Assembly: GCA_027625915.1 (NCBI GenBank)
Contig: JANTQA010000047.1
Coordinates: 19,282,001 to 19,346,000, forward strand
Direction: 5' to 3'
Length of the DNA: 64,000 nt
Source of the DNA: Anaeramoeba flamelloides
Taxonomy: Eukaryota > Metamonada > Anaeramoebidae
In this document: positions 11,701-24,318 of the stretch, in pieces
Layout: the number at the start of each line of letters is the position of its first letter
How positions within the stretch are numbered: position 1 is the first letter of the stretch
Made by a program: the position numbers and the translations under genes
The notes under the pieces: model-generated
What the model saw: only the letters and a program-made list of their open reading frames with translations
Database searches by the model: none
Told to the model about the DNA's origin: nothing

Positions 11701-13367
11701 AATCATTATTTATAATATCAAAATTTAAATTGTATTTAACTTTTTCTTTTAACCAAAAATTTAATATTAATGATTCCTTTTCTTTTAGCCAATTATTTTT
11801 TATTAATAATTTTTTTTTAATAAAATTTTCCAATCTACTTAATAACTGAATTCTTTTACTGCAGTTCTTCATTTGCTGTGATTCAATCTTTTTATTCTCA
11901 GTATTTAAATGATTAATTAATTTCAAATGGTTTTCTTTGATCAAATAATTTTTAATAATCTGTTTATTTTGTTTGTTGATTAGGTTTTTTTTGATATGCT
12001 CATCAATATTTTCATAAATTTTAATAACTTGATCATTTAATAAGATTTTTTTAATTATACTTTTTAAAATTTTTTTATTTTTATTATTATTAAAAATATT
12101 AATGTCCAAATCACTATGTTCGCTTTGTTCTAAATCATGACCATCATCACTATGATCATCATTCTTCTTATTATTAAGATTATCATCTTTTTTTTTTATA
12201 TTCAAAAACAATTGATGTTTCTTGATTTTTTTATTTAAAATTAAAAAATCTTCATTATTTTTTTGTTTTGTAAGTGTTTGATAAATAGTATTTACCTTTT
12301 TTAAATGCACCTGTAAAAACAATAAATAGAGAACTTTCAATTTATTTGAATAATTTTTATTTGATTCCAATAAGAATTTAAATAAATAATAATAAAAATA
12401 TAATAAAAATTGCTTATCTATGTTTAATTTGGAAATTAAAATATATTTAATATTGTCCAATAATTGTAAAAATAAATTTAATTTTAAATAATTTTTTTTT
12501 TTATCTAAGAGATCAAAAATTATTAAAATTAAATTATTTAAATGATTGAATAATTTTTTTAAGATCTTATTATTATTTTTTTCTTTGATTGATTTATTGA
12601 TATTTAAATAATTTTCACCAAGTTCCTTGTAAATATTTTCCTTATAAAATTGGAATAGTTTTAATAATTGTTCAGAATTTAAGATATTTATTTGTTCCAA
12701 ATAAATTTTGATAATTTTTAAGAAATTATTTTTAAATAACATATTTTTATTATAGGAATTTTGAACCATTTCATCTTTTTGTATTAATTCAATAATTTTT
12801 AATATAATTTTAAAAATGAACATTGAATTAAAATTATTGCCATTTATTAACTTTCTTGGGTGTAGATGCATAATCAAATTAAAATATTCAACAACAATAC
12901 GTTTATTGTTATTCTGTAATAAATCAATGAAAATTTTACAAAAAAAATTAAAAAATTGTTGATTTAATTGGTTTTTATTATTCTTCCAATTGTTTAAATT
13001 TGTTATTTTTTCTTGTTTTTTGAGCTCATTAATCTTTTTTATTTCAATTTCTCTCATCAAGTTGATTTCTAAACTATTACTTCTTTTCCTTTTTTTTTTT
13101 TTCAAGTTGTTTTTTTTTATTTTGTTTTTTTCTTCTTCGATTTGTTCTAAAATCTTTTTATTTTTGATTATTTTTTCAAATTCTTTTGGTAAATTTTCAA
13201 TATTTAAATCATTTATTAATAATTCAGAATTATTATTTTCTTTCCTTTGGTTTTCTTCTTTATTATCTACTTTTCTATTTTCTTTCTCTTTTTCTTTCCC
13301 TTTTTCTTTTTCTTTTTCTTTTTCTTTTTCTTTCTCTTTTTCTTTCCCTTTCTCTTTCTCTTTCTCT
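8774..13367 (-). CDS. WDFY3/ALFY-like BEACH protein, C-terminal part (PH-BEACH-WD40)
   Basis: This is the C-terminal part of a giant BEACH-family scaffold, the group that includes WDFY3/ALFY, which links ubiquitinated cargo to autophagy membranes. Numbering from the predicted full protein: a PH-like domain at about 2720-2880 (YRGVLIFGKKYFYFLKGL); the BEACH domain at about 2945-3237 with hallmark ISNFQYLMYLNQFAGRSYN, YPVFPWVL, HYGSHYSSSG, IPEFYYLPEFL, EWIDLIFGYKQRG and a final NFGITPIQLF; then WD40 repeats at about 3360-3602 (SGSEDNSCILWDL, LTGHNDGIIKLWKI). The order, the spacing and the WD ending resemble WDFY3, but the protein stops right after the WD repeats with no FYVE zinc finger visible. 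Low-complexity Lys/Glu, Asn/Gln/Lys (11500-11640) and Asp-His runs and a Gly-rich loop in the last WD repeats are local expansions. The frame is phase-shifted from the preceding piece by one base at 13367-13370. Confidence 0.93.
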
Positions 13368-14097
13368 TTTCTCTTTCTCTTTTTCTTTCTCTTTCTCTTT
13401 TTCATTTTCTACTTCTTTTCCTTTATTCTTTTCCTTCTCCTTCTCCTTCTCTTTCTCTTCCACTTCACCATTTTTTTTTTCATCTTCTATTTCAATTTCA
13501 ATTTCTTTTTTTAGTTTGATTTCATTTTTTCTTTCGTTCTCACCATTTTCGTGTAAATTTAAAGATAAATTCTTTTTTATTTTTTTATTTAAATTATTTG
13601 AGGAAAATAATTCTGATGATGACTTTTTTGTTTTAAACATATTTATTTTATTTTTAGATAATAAATTATTATTAGTAGTATTAGTAATTTTTGAATTGTA
13701 ACTTGGCGTATTCCATTTCTTTGTAAAATTAAAATCAGTATTATTAAAAAAATATAATGAAATTATTCGTGGATCTAATTTGTACCTTGGTAATTTCTTA
13801 ATTATTCTTCTTTCAAAAATTATATTTATTAATTGTAATAAAAAATTTTGATCAGTTTGACAAAATTTTAGGATTAAATTTTTAAAATCCTTATTATTGT
13901 CAAATAAATAATTAATTATTTTAAATATTTTTATATTTATTGAAGATAATTTATTTCCGTTTTTATTATTATTATTTTTATTACTATTATTATTATTACT
14001 ATTATTACTATTACTATTATTATTATTACCACTACCACCACTACCACCGCCACCACTATTATTATTATTATTATTATATATAAGATTATCAAATTCA
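13368..14097 (-). CDS. WDFY3-like BEACH protein, middle linker
   Basis: The frame is open without a stop between the two large ORFs. It begins with NEFDNLIY, then Asn/Ser/Gly runs, then a conserved-looking segment (LPRYKLDPRIISLYFF), an MFKTKKSSSELF stretch and a Glu-Lys repeat. Each junction needs one surplus base ignored: in the A8 run at 14098-14105 (minus strand AAAAAAAA) and in AAAA at 13367-13370, where a regular GAGAAA hexamer repeat has one extra A. Ignoring one base at each site also makes the whole coding length a multiple of three. The part is therefore coding, and the slips look like single-base length differences in A-runs. Confidence 0.75.
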
Positions 14098-17000
14098 TTT
14101 TTTTTGAATTAAATTTAAAATTAATTTTATTATTTCAATAAATGAATTTTCATTTATTAATTTATTTGTTTTTAAATTCATATTTTTTTTTTTATTTTTT
14201 TTATTTTCTTTTTTAATTTTTATATTGACATCTTGATTTAAATCGAAATTTTTAATAAAAAGATTTAAATTTAAGCTTTGTAATTTTTTTTTTTTTTTTG
14301 GTAATTTTTTTAATAAAATTGAAAATAAATGAATAAATATTTTTTCTTGGTTACTAAAAGGTAAAAGAATTGAATTTAAAATGATAAAACTATTTTCATT
14401 TGTAAATTTTTTTGAAAATTTTATTGAATTAATAAAAAATATATTAAACAATTCAAAAGTTTCAAAAATTATTTCTTGGAATCTACTTTCAAATAAAGTC
14501 AAAAACCAATCTGTTGTTAATATTTGAAAAAGATCTTCCTTTATTAAATTCTTCTTTTCATTTCCCATTTCATTCCCATTTCTTTTATCGCTTTCCTTTT
14601 CATTTTTCCTTTCCTTTCCCTTCTCCTTTTCATTTCCTTTTTTAACTATATTTTTCTTCTTATCATTATTGTTGCTCTTTTCCTTCTCATAATCATTTTC
14701 ATTTTGTATTAAATTTTTTAAAAGGTTTAAAAATTTTTTAATAGTTCTTCCAATATAATTATTAATAGTTAAATTATTAATATTTAGTTCAATAAACCTT
14801 GTAATCAATCTTATTTCCATTTTTTTAATTGTGTTATTTGAATTAAAAAATAATTTAATAAAATTATGAATTTCCCAAAATAAATTAGGATCTGTAATTT
14901 TGTTATTTAAATTTTCTATTAAATAACCGAGGAAATTTGTCTTTCTAAATTGAAATAAATTTAATTTTTGAAATTTGTTCTTGATTAAAAATAATTTTAA
15001 TTTTTTCAAAATATAAAATTGTTTTTTTGGGTTTTTCCATAAATTTTTGTTTTTAAAAATAATAATAAAAAATCTTAAATTTGATAAAATATAGATATTT
15101 TCTTTTTCATTTTCTTTTTTTATTAAATTTTTATCTTGGTTATTACTATTACTATTGCCGATGACAATTCTATTATTATTGTCTTTCTCTTTATTACCAT
15201 TATTACCAGTATGCGTCGTTTTATCTTTTTTTTGTTTCTGGAGAGTTAATCCAATTATATTTAAAAATTCATCTATACAAGATTTATTAATATATTTACT
15301 TTTTTTTTGGAAAAAATACCATAATAAATTAAAACCTTTTTTTTTTCGGAATTCTTGGTAATTATATTGATTATTAAAGATCCCATGCAATGATTTTATA
15401 AAATATTTTAATAAATCTGGACTATTTATATTTTCTAATAATAAAATTATGGAATTAACCCCAATCGTGATGAATTGGTTATTTTTATTTCTTATAAAAT
15501 TGCAATTGCCCTTTAATCTTATATATGGATTCCCATGCTCTACTTTATATGCCTTTTCCATTTCGTCATTAAAATTATCAATGTTATTCTTTCTATTATT
15601 GCCAGTATTGTTATTTAAATCATAATTGCCAATATTTGGTAAAAAGATTTTTTTGGATCTTTTAAATAAATATTTTTTATTTGGCAAATAGCCTAAGATC
15701 AATTTAGATTGCTTAATTGGATAATAGTTATTTAAATTTTTTAATAAATTAATAAATTCATTTAATTCGGTATCAGTATCAAAATTAATATTTTTAATTT
15801 TTTTACAGTTTAATATTTCAATTTTTTTAATTAATTTTAAATTCTTTTGATATAAAAAAATTTCAAAATTATTTATCCCTAAGAAATACAATAGTCGAAT
15901 GTTTAATAAATTTATTTTTCCATAATATAAAAAAAATGATCCCAAATACCATTGGCAATTATTTTCATGTTCTTTGATACTATGAGAAATGCCCACAATT
16001 AATTTATAATTTTCTTCTGAAGAAGTTGGCATTGATAATTTTTTTTTTTCAATAAAATTCCCATTTACAAATAAGGATATACATTCTGGGTTTTTGGTAT
16101 GATAAATCACAATATGATAGAGTTTCTTTTGTTGGAATTTAAATTTTTTGAAAACAGTTACTTTTTTCCATGATGTTTTAACATTTAAATAGCCATTAGA
16201 AATAAAAGATTGGAAAACTGATTTCTCATTATAACTATAAATCGAAAATAATTGAATGTTTTTTATTTCCTTTTTAATTTTGATCCAAAAAATTATTGAA
16301 TATTGCTTTTTCGCAGGCCAGATTTTGTTATTTAGCTTTTCAATTCTTAATTCTGCATAATCTCTAATTGTTTGTTTACTGAAATTAAACATACAATTTT
16401 TCGATTCACTCCTTAAATGTCTTGTAAAAATTAAAAAAAAATCTTTTTTAATTAAATTTATTTTCTGTTTTTGCATTTGCATTAGTTTGCTTTGGGCTTG
16501 TCCTAAAATTACTGTTTTTTCTTCTTTATCTTCTTTTATCAAGTCTTCTTTCTCTTCTTTTTTCAAATGTTCTTTCTCTTCTTTTTTCAAGTTTTCTTTC
16601 TCTTCTTTTATCAAGTTTTCTTCATTTTGGATTTGTTCTTTCTTATATTTAGAAGTATTTTGAATTCCAATTCCCTCTTGAGCTTCAGCTTCAACTGATA
16701 ATAAATTATTATATTTATTATTATTTAATGTTAAAATAATATTAATTAATTCTTTTAATTCTTTTTTATTTAATCCAAATTTTGCTAATAATAATAAAAT
16801 TCTAAATATTATTTTTTGGGAATTCGTTTTATTCATTATAAATTTTAATCCTGTAGTAAAAAAATAATAAGAATAATTTATCTTGGCAATTTTTTTTAAG
16901 TTGTTATTTGAATATCTCAATAATTCATAAATTTTTTTAAAAATTTGATTGTATATATTATTATTATTAGATTTATTTGTGTTATTAGTCATTTGATTAG

Positions 17001-17804
17001 AATCATTTTTAATGATCAGTTCTGTAATTTTTTTAATTATTTTTGGGTTTTTAATATCTAAAAAAACCTTTAAACTTTCATTTCGATAATAATATATTAG
17101 TTCAATTGATTCAATTGAAAAATCTAATAATAATAATAATAATTGTTCAAATTGCTTGTTTTGATTAATGATCGATAATAAATCAATTGTTAAAAAAAAA
17201 TTTAATAAGTTTTTTTTTTCTTCATTGTTTTTTTGAATAGTTAATGATTTAAAAATAATAATCAATATTAAAAAAACCAATTTTAAGATTTTAAATTTAT
17301 ATTTTAATTTGATATCAATTTTATTATATTTTTTTAAGACCGATATTACAAATAATATTAAATTATTATTTGATTTTAAAAAGAATTTTTTTTTTAAATT
17401 AATTATTAAAATTTCTGATAATAAATTTAATAGATGAAGAAAATATTTAATATCATTTTTTAAATTTAAACCTTTTAGTATCTTAATTATCTTTTCAATG
17501 ATTTGTAAATTGTTTTTATTTGAATAATTCTGAATGTTATGAATCAATGGAATACAATTTTTATTGATTTTTTTATAAATTGTTAAATCTAATATGTATA
17601 ATAATCCTTTATTTTCAATGAAGCAATTGATGTTGTTGCTATTATTATTTAAAATTTTTATTAAAATTTTTATTAATGAATTGATTATTTTTAAATTTAA
17701 TTTTTTTTCTCCTTCTTTTGTCTTTATTTCTTGAACTTCTTTTACTTCTTCTTCGCCTTCTTTTTCGCCTTTTTCTTTATTTTTATTGCTGTTGTTCTTT
17801 TCCA

Positions 17805-17835
<31 letters not shown>

Positions 17836-19076
17836 TATAAAATTATTCAAATATTTTTTAATAATTTGAATTAGATTTAATTCAAAATATATATTTTGAT
17901 AATTTTTATCCATTTCAATTAATTTATTTAATGTATAAATAATTTTTAAAATACTTTGTTTTGAAATTTCACTTTTAAAATCTAATAACTTTAATATCCT
18001 TTTTAATTCATTTTTGGGTGGTATTCCTCGGATTGAATAATATTCAATAAGTTTTAATATTATTTCTTTTATTTTGAGAGAATAATTATCCAAATTATCA
18101 AATAAGTTTCCATATAATACACATTTTTGTAATATTAAATAATTTTTTCGATTATATTCAATTAATAATATAAACAATTTTAATATATTTTCTGCAATTT
18201 TTGGTTTTTTATTTTCAATTTTTAGAAATATTTTAATAATTAATTCTACTGCTTCTAGATTCAAAATTATTCTTTCAGTTTTCCTTTCTTTTTCTTGAAC
18301 ATTAATTTGTGTGTTTATTTCTATTTTGTCTTTTTTTTTTTTTTGTGAATTTTTTATATTTGGTTCCAGAAATATCAAATTATTAAAGGATTGAATAAAT
18401 TCTATGATTTCTTTTTTCTTTTCTTCTTTTTCTTCGTCTCGCTTTTCTTTTACCAATACCCTTTCCCTTTCCCTTTCATTTTCACTTTCATTTCCCTTTT
18501 CGCTTTCCTTTTCCTTTTCCTTTTCCTTTTCCTTTTCCTTTTCCATTTCTTGATATTCATTTTTTGTGATTTTCTTTCCCTCATCGATTTCTAATAAATT
18601 TTCATTTTCATTAAAATTTTCATTATCTTCTTTGTCATATTCTTTAAGAAAATATGAGACAGTTAATTTTGATAATATCTCATAACCTTTTAATTTTTTG
18701 AAATCGTGATGTAAATTCATATTTTTTTTACTTGATTTATAAATCATTTCTAAGAAAAATTTACATGTTTTTAAATATCTTAATGATCTACTTTGATGTA
18801 TTTTTGTTAAATTTGTGATTATTAAAGAGATATTTTGTTTACAATAAAAAGTCGTATTAAATTTATTATTATAATTTCCATTATTAAGCTTTGTTAAAAT
18901 CCTTAATAAAAAATCCACTAAAATTTCGTTTGAAGTTGTTAAAAATATTTTCAAAAGAATTTCAAGGCTATTGAATTGAATTAAATTTAGAATAAATTTT
19001 TCATTTTTAATTAGTTCTTCAAATAGTTGACAAAATAATTCTTGTATAGTATTTTCTTTTGCTATTTTTTTATCCA
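14098..19076 (-). CDS. WDFY3-like BEACH protein, N-terminal half of exon 2
   Basis: This part covers about 1660 residues of alpha-solenoid-like, Leu/Ile/Asn/Lys-rich sequence followed by a concanavalin-A-like lectin domain at about residues 1074-1244 of the full protein. Visible marks of that domain are IIFWIKIKK, KKLYHIVIYH, ISLFVNGNFIEKKKL and YLGSFFLYYGKI, in the place BEACH proteins carry it. Low-complexity patches include Glu-Lys near 18480-18545, poly-Asn near 17815 and a KKEEKE repeat near 16500-16620. The first in-frame codon is GTG, not ATG. It directly follows an acceptor (ATTTTTTAG at 19077-19085), so this is an internal exon rather than a gene start. The first residues (IQELFCQLFEEL) continue the pattern seen in WDFY3 after its N-terminal block. 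Confidence 0.88.
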
Positions 19077-21244
19077 CTAAAAAATTTTTTTATTAGAATT
19101 TGTTTTTTGTTAATTAATTAATTTGCAAATAAATATTATAAATATTAATTAAAAATAATGTTATGATTTTTTTTTTCTTTAGAGAACTATTAACTTTAAA
19201 AAAAAAATAATAATAATGAAATCTTATTTAGATCCAAAAAAAAGTTTTTCTCTGTGATTTGTGTGTTTTTTTTTTTGTGAAATGAATGGGCAAGCATAAT
19301 TAAAAAAAATTTTACTAATCATGATTCTTGATTTTGAAATTAAAAATTCACATATTTTCAAGATAAAACAAAAGCAAATAACCTATTCTTTTTCTCCTTC
19401 AAGTTAATTCCTGGGAATTATATATCATATATTTAGTTTTTTTTATTTGAAAATACTGCTTTTTTTAAATTATAATATATGTTGTTAGTGTTTTTAATTC
19501 TCCAATATTTCAATCTAATCTCAACAAATAAAATAAATAGAAGGCACATATTCATAAATAAATCAAAATTTTGATAGAAGTTTAACAAAAATTTATAAAT
19601 GAAATCCAGATCTATTAACTAAAAAATAGTTATTCTTTAAAGTTTGAAAAAAAAAGTCATTTTAACGTTTTTCAAAAGATTAAAAATAAAATAAATAAAA
19701 AAATATTCGAATTTGAAAAAATTTTTTACAAACAAATTTTTTGATTTTCTTTACAAGAATAGTTTTAATAATTAAAATCATAATTGAAATAAAAAAATTG
19801 ATTTTAAGGTTAAATTAACGTAATTCCCAAATATCTACAAAAAATTTATATATAAAAAATCAGATTTTCAATATTAAAATAAAAATTCAATTAATGAATA
19901 AATTATTAAAGTAGTTCTAAATTTTTTAATCGTTAAAAATATTCTTATTTAAATAATATTAATATTTTACAATAGGTTGAAGAAAGATATTTGTTGTTTA
20001 TCCAAAAGAATTATTTTTAAAAAAAAAAAAAAAAAAAAAAAACAATATCAAGTGATGTAGATCTGAAAAATATAGCATCACTTTTGATATTTTTTTAAAT
20101 ATTTTTACTAGAGAAAAATAACTATTAAATTATTAAAGAATATAATAAATATATTCTATTGTTAAATGATGATGACATGGTAAGTGAAAAGGTAAAAAAT
20201 TTTTTATTATGGTAGAAATAAAAAAAATTCTCTTATTTACAAAAATAAAAAATAGTAAAAAAATTTGATCTCAGTGTAACAATATTTTTTATGAGGTTTA
20301 TTCATAGTTTCTAATTTTTTAGCCATTCTGGAAGAAAAAATAAAAAAAGGAACAATATCATGAATAAAATGGATTATTATTTTACTATTTTATTGTGGAA
20401 ACTAACCCATTAGATGTTACTTTTTTTATTACAAGTTATCTTCAAGTTTGAGAATAAAAAGTTAATTTCCTAAAAAACTACTTAACCAACATAGAATGAA
20501 TTATCTCCCAGTAATGAAAATCCTTAAGTAATTTGTATTTAAATGAATAATTTTTTTTCGAAAAAACAAAAAGTATTTAGATTTAATAATATAACAAGAT
20601 CTACAGTATATTTGTTATCTTATTCAGGATAATTAGATTCAATATTCTTAAAAAAAAATTAACTAAATTCCTGAAAATGTCCGAAAATCAAACTCTTCTT
20701 GATCCACTTACCTATCCATCTCATTTTAAAATATAATAGAGTTTAGTGAAAATGGTATAAATATATTTTCAGATAAAGTGGAAAGTCAGTGAACAAAAAG
20801 AAAAACCAATTTGATTCTAATTTTGCCTTCTTTGGTTTTGTTCGAGAATTTTTAAAAGTTGTTGTGATAAATAAATGTTTTTTTTTTCAAATTTCCTTAA
20901 AAATTAAAAAATAATAAAAATTGAAATATTTTGGCATTCCTTTAAATAAACTAATTTTTAAATCATTTATATTGACAAATGTATTGTATTTCAACCTTCA
21001 AATAACATAAAATCAGGATAGTACTTTAAATAAATGGGAAATTGGATTAAAAATTAAATTTTGATGGGTTAGTTTTGAACGAAAAAGTGACAAAAATAAA
21101 AAATATGTCCTTTTATTCATTTGATGAGCTTTTTTTTTTGGTAAATTATTTTTCATGATTTGTGTTCAAATTGGAAATTAATTTAATTTTACCAAGAGTT
21201 GGAACCTTATCAAGTATGGTTAAAAGTTTGAAAATTTTGAACAT

Positions 21245-21295
21245 TCCAGGTTGGTTTCTGTGGTTTCTGTGATTTCTGTGATTTATGTGATTTTC
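21245..21295. repeat. Short (TTTCTGTGA)n-like tandem repeat
   Basis: Four to five imperfect 9-bp units (GTTTCTGTG / ATTTCTGTG / ATTTATGTG) lie in the intron of the BEACH gene. Confidence 0.75.
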
Positions 21296-22284
21296 AAAAT
21301 TTCCAAAGTTTAAAAAAAAATTGTTAATTCTATTTAATCATTTTTAAAAAAATTAAGAAATTTAATAATATTTTTATCAATCAGAATGAATTAGGAATTG
21401 TTTTGTAGTATCATACCATTTTTTTGTCTATAAATTTGAAAATTAAAAATTTTGTTCCTTTTGGTGATTGATTTTGTAACAAAAGTCTCATCAAAACCAA
21501 GAAGAATTCAGAAAATAATCTAAAGTTAAATATAATTAAGCCATCACGATTTTAATAATGCTATTGATAAATTTAAAATATGTTGATTTTCCAATTTTAG
21601 AAATTGATTTTTTCAATAGTAAAGTTTAAATTTAATCTCATCAATAACAAATCCTTTCAAATAAATTCTCTCTTTGGTTACTATAAAAAACAAAAAATAA
21701 TAAATCTTTGGTTAAAATATATCAAAAGGTTTTTGGTGAAAAAAAATTGTCAAATGCAAAAAGAAAATTTCGAATTTAAAAAAAATATTCCAAAAATAGA
21801 AAAATATTATTCAGTAAATACAAGTATGCAATTTCAATTAAAACTTTTTTTACCATTCAGGAAAAAAAATGACAATCGATTTTAATTATATAATGAGAAT
21901 AAAAAGTAAAAATTGTTTGAAATATTATTCTACGAATTCTTCACTGATCCAATAAATTTATCTGTAACTGAAATCCCTCAAACGGGATTAATATCAATTG
22001 TTAAAATCTTCAAGCCAATTTAGCATGGATAGCAAAATTATAGCAATAAAAAATCCAAAGAAGGTTAATTTTACTAAGGTTTACAATTAAAATATCAAAT
22101 TACCAATAGTTAAACATGTTTAATTTTTGGTTTGATGTTTTGGATTATATTTAGATTCTAATAATCAATCTATGTTTTTGGACTTAGTTTTTGCTTTAAA
22201 ATGAGCAAAAAAAATACATTAAAAAATAATAATTGAAAATGAGATGCTTTTGACTACCATTTTACAATTAAAATCAATTCGACA

Positions 22285-22379
22285 ATTTATTTCCGGAATG
22301 GGAATTTATTTCCAGAATGGGAATTTATTTCCAGAATGGGAATTTATTTCCAGAATGGGAATTTATTTCCGGAATGGTA
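22285..22379. repeat. Minisatellite, five 19-bp units
   Basis: There are five nearly identical tandem units of ATTTATTTCCAGAATGGGA. The first and last units carry CCGG instead of CCAG, and the last ends GGTA. There are no spacers, so this is not a CRISPR. It lies inside the predicted long intron. Confidence 0.92.
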
Positions 22380-23029
22380 AAGCCATTTTAAAAAAAGTGT
22401 TCGAAAAAAGTTTATGAATGAATCCCTAAAAATACAACTACTATTATTTTCTAATTAAAAAATGAAAATTTTTAGTTCAAATTCTCAAAAATATTTTTGT
22501 ATGAATAATTAGTTGAAAACTCCTAAAATATTTCACAGCGTGGTTTAGAAATTATATTTTTAGACATATAATTAAACTCCCTTCTTGAACTCTAAGACAA
22601 TAATTTTTACTCTTTTAATTTGATTGTAGCAGTAACAATTAATATACATTTTGGAAATTGAAATAAAAATTATCATTTATTAATTGGAAAATAACAGTAT
22701 TGAGGTAAGGTGGTATTTTACAGACACTTTTTAAACTTTTTTTTTCATGTATTTTTAATAGGAATTCAATCTAAACACAGCTAACAAACTTTTAATAAAA
22801 GTGTTAAAGGAAACAATATTAAAAACTTTTTTTTTTTCACTAAATTTATCAAACAACAATCTGCACTATTTTGGTTAAAAAGGGTGGCAAAGAATCAACT
22901 AACAATATTCTGAAGATCGTCCAGACTGGAAAGAAAACAAACTTTTTTGTAAAGGATAATGTTTGTTTAAAATGATAAGTGCAAAATTCGAGACTTTCTC
23001 TTTTTTTCAAGAGAACACTCAATGTAATT

Positions 23030-23290
23030 AAAGGAATTTTAGCGTTACTAATAAATTTAAATAAATATCTCAAAATTTTTTGCTTCATTTTCCATTTTAA
23101 ATCTTTTTTTAATCATTTTGAATATAGCATTCTATTGGCTTAAATGTTGAAAAACTTTGTAAAATTAGTTGTTCCTTCAAAATATTCTTACTCGGGAGTT
23201 GTTTTAAAAGTTGAGACCTTGTATTACAAAAATGAAAATTGAACTAAAAATTTCATTAAATCAATTTGAATTTATCAGTATTCATAAACT
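23030..23290 (+). repeat. Dispersed '5-prime gene end' repeat, copy B
   Basis: Matching marks are ATATCTCAAAATTTTTTGCT, ATAGCATTCTATTGGCTTAAA, TTTGTAAAATTAGTTG, a conserved segment and then ATG after TTACAAAA. The ATG frame begins MKIELKISLNQFEFISI and stops after about 35 codons. No MITE interrupts it, so it shows the empty site for the insertion in copy A. It lies inside the predicted WDFY3-like intron, in opposite orientation to the gene. Confidence 0.65.
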
Positions 23291-23810
23291 TTATTTGAAT
23301 CATCTCTTTGTGAAAGTAAATAATGATTTAAATTCTTGAATTTGGAGGGGTTGTAAACGCGAAATGTTTGCCTACCAAAAGCAAATTAAGGTGAAATTTT
23401 AAGGAACAAGACTGTTAGAATCAAATTATTCAAACAAAAATTTTACTCTCAAAGTCCAATAAGGAAACTTAATTAAGTCTCTCAAAGTAATATCATTTCT
23501 TAATTGATTTTGTGAGATCTTTGACAAATTTTTAACTCAATAATCGGCAAAGAATTATTTTGGGGAAATTGAAATAAATTTTTTTCATTTATTATTCGGA
23601 AAATAACTTGAGTTAAAAAGGGCTGTTGGGGATTCTTCCAAAACAAAAATGAACAGAAAGAATTTTGTAGTTTCTCCAAAATTATAAACAATTTCGTGGA
23701 GTGTGTTTGTTTTTTTTTTTTAAGAGAGGGGAAAAGAAAATCAAAATATTGAGAGTAATAAAAAAAGCTGGAAAAAAAAAAAAAAAAAAAAAAGAAAAAA
23801 AAATAATTAC

Positions 23811-24318
23811 CATCACTCCCTGATACATCGACTTTTTGTTTGCTTGAAAAAAGTTCAAGAATTTGGATTATTTGTTTAGTTGTCTTTGGATCCACAAAAT
23901 GGACAACGTATTCTGCTTGTTGTGATTCAAGTATTTTGTGGCAAACCAACAGAAACGTCCTTAAAGAGCATCCAAGAAACTCTTTACCAATTTTTGAAAT
24001 GCACTCGTTGCCTTCTGAATGTTTACTTTGGCTGAGAACAGAAGTTGTTAATAGAAGAAAGATCTCATTCAAGAATTTTGCAAATTTGGTGCAATATTCA
24101 AAGTTGCTGATTGAATTTTGTTCTCTCACAAACAAAAGATAAAAGTCTTTGATTATTTGTTTCCAATTGTGTGGGTTAACTTTGGTATTTGAAGATCGTT
24201 CAAGAGTTACAAAATTGGATCTTAGCTCGTGGAGTTTTTTTTCTGTTTCTTCAGAAAGTTTGGAGCCTTTTCTTGTTTTTTCTTTGGTCTTAGAAAATGG
24301 ATTTTTTAAAAAAGACAT
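23811..24318 (-). CDS. WDFY3-like BEACH protein, exon 1 (N-terminus)
   Basis: Exon 1 encodes 169 residues plus one base. The start is the ATG at 24316-24318 (MSFLKNPFSKTKEKTRKG). An in-frame upstream ATG extension would read through the CCAAA repeat and looks untranslated. The helical body (FYLLFVREQNS, EYCTKFAKFLNEIF, EFLGCSLRTFLLVCHKIL, TKQIIQILELF) resembles the N-terminal block of WDFY3/ALFY in order and spacing. It ends ...VSGSDG at a GTAATT donor. Splicing to 19076 gives VSGSDVDKKIAKENTIQELF in frame. The alternative is a 43-bp intron ending CCAG at 23768, which leads to a stop after about 25 codons. Without splicing the frame runs through poly-Phe to 23500, which is implausible as protein. 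Base composition is gene-like. Assignment to the BEACH gene is inference; that it is coding is fairly sure. Confidence 0.75.

Larger units (their letters stand above)
19077..23810 (-). other. Predicted 4.7 kb intron of the WDFY3-like gene
   Basis: The donor is GATG|GTAATTATTTT at 23810 and the acceptor is TTTTTTAG|TGGATAAA at 19077. Exon 1 ends in phase 1 (G) and exon 2 begins TG GAT, so the join gives GTG and stays in frame with the long exon-2 ORF. The intron contains a 19-bp minisatellite (22285-22379), the dispersed 5-prime-end repeat copy B (about 23030-23290) and otherwise AT-rich DNA. Frames inside it (21604-21885 plus, 22849-23088 minus) show no domain. The splice is inferred from sequence only. 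Confidence 0.72.

Noticed and set aside
12990-13701. Three overlapping plus-strand Phe/Ser/Leu-rich ORFs
   Set aside because: They are the complement of the Lys/Glu hexamer repeat of the BEACH gene; such strings are expected from the repeat.
14095-14110. Reassigned TGA codon explaining the end of the first large ORF
   Set aside because: Reading through TGA meets further stops at once, whereas a one-base shift opens a long frame. All other genes stop at TAA and need no reassignment.
21604-21885. Plus-strand 93-residue ORF
   Set aside because: It lies in the predicted intron, has a Lys/Phe/Asn low-complexity composition and no recognisable family.
22285-22379. CRISPR array
   Set aside because: The repeats are directly adjacent without spacers, and this is eukaryotic DNA.
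23500-23810. Extension of the exon-1 ORF through poly-Phe to 23500
   Set aside because: It crosses a GTAATT donor followed by a T-rich tract. The protein-like continuation is instead found at 19076 in matching phase.
23768-23810. A 43-bp intron (GTAATT...CCAG) in exon 1
   Set aside because: It leads to a stop about 25 codons later with no WDFY3-like sequence. It remains possible as an alternative splice.
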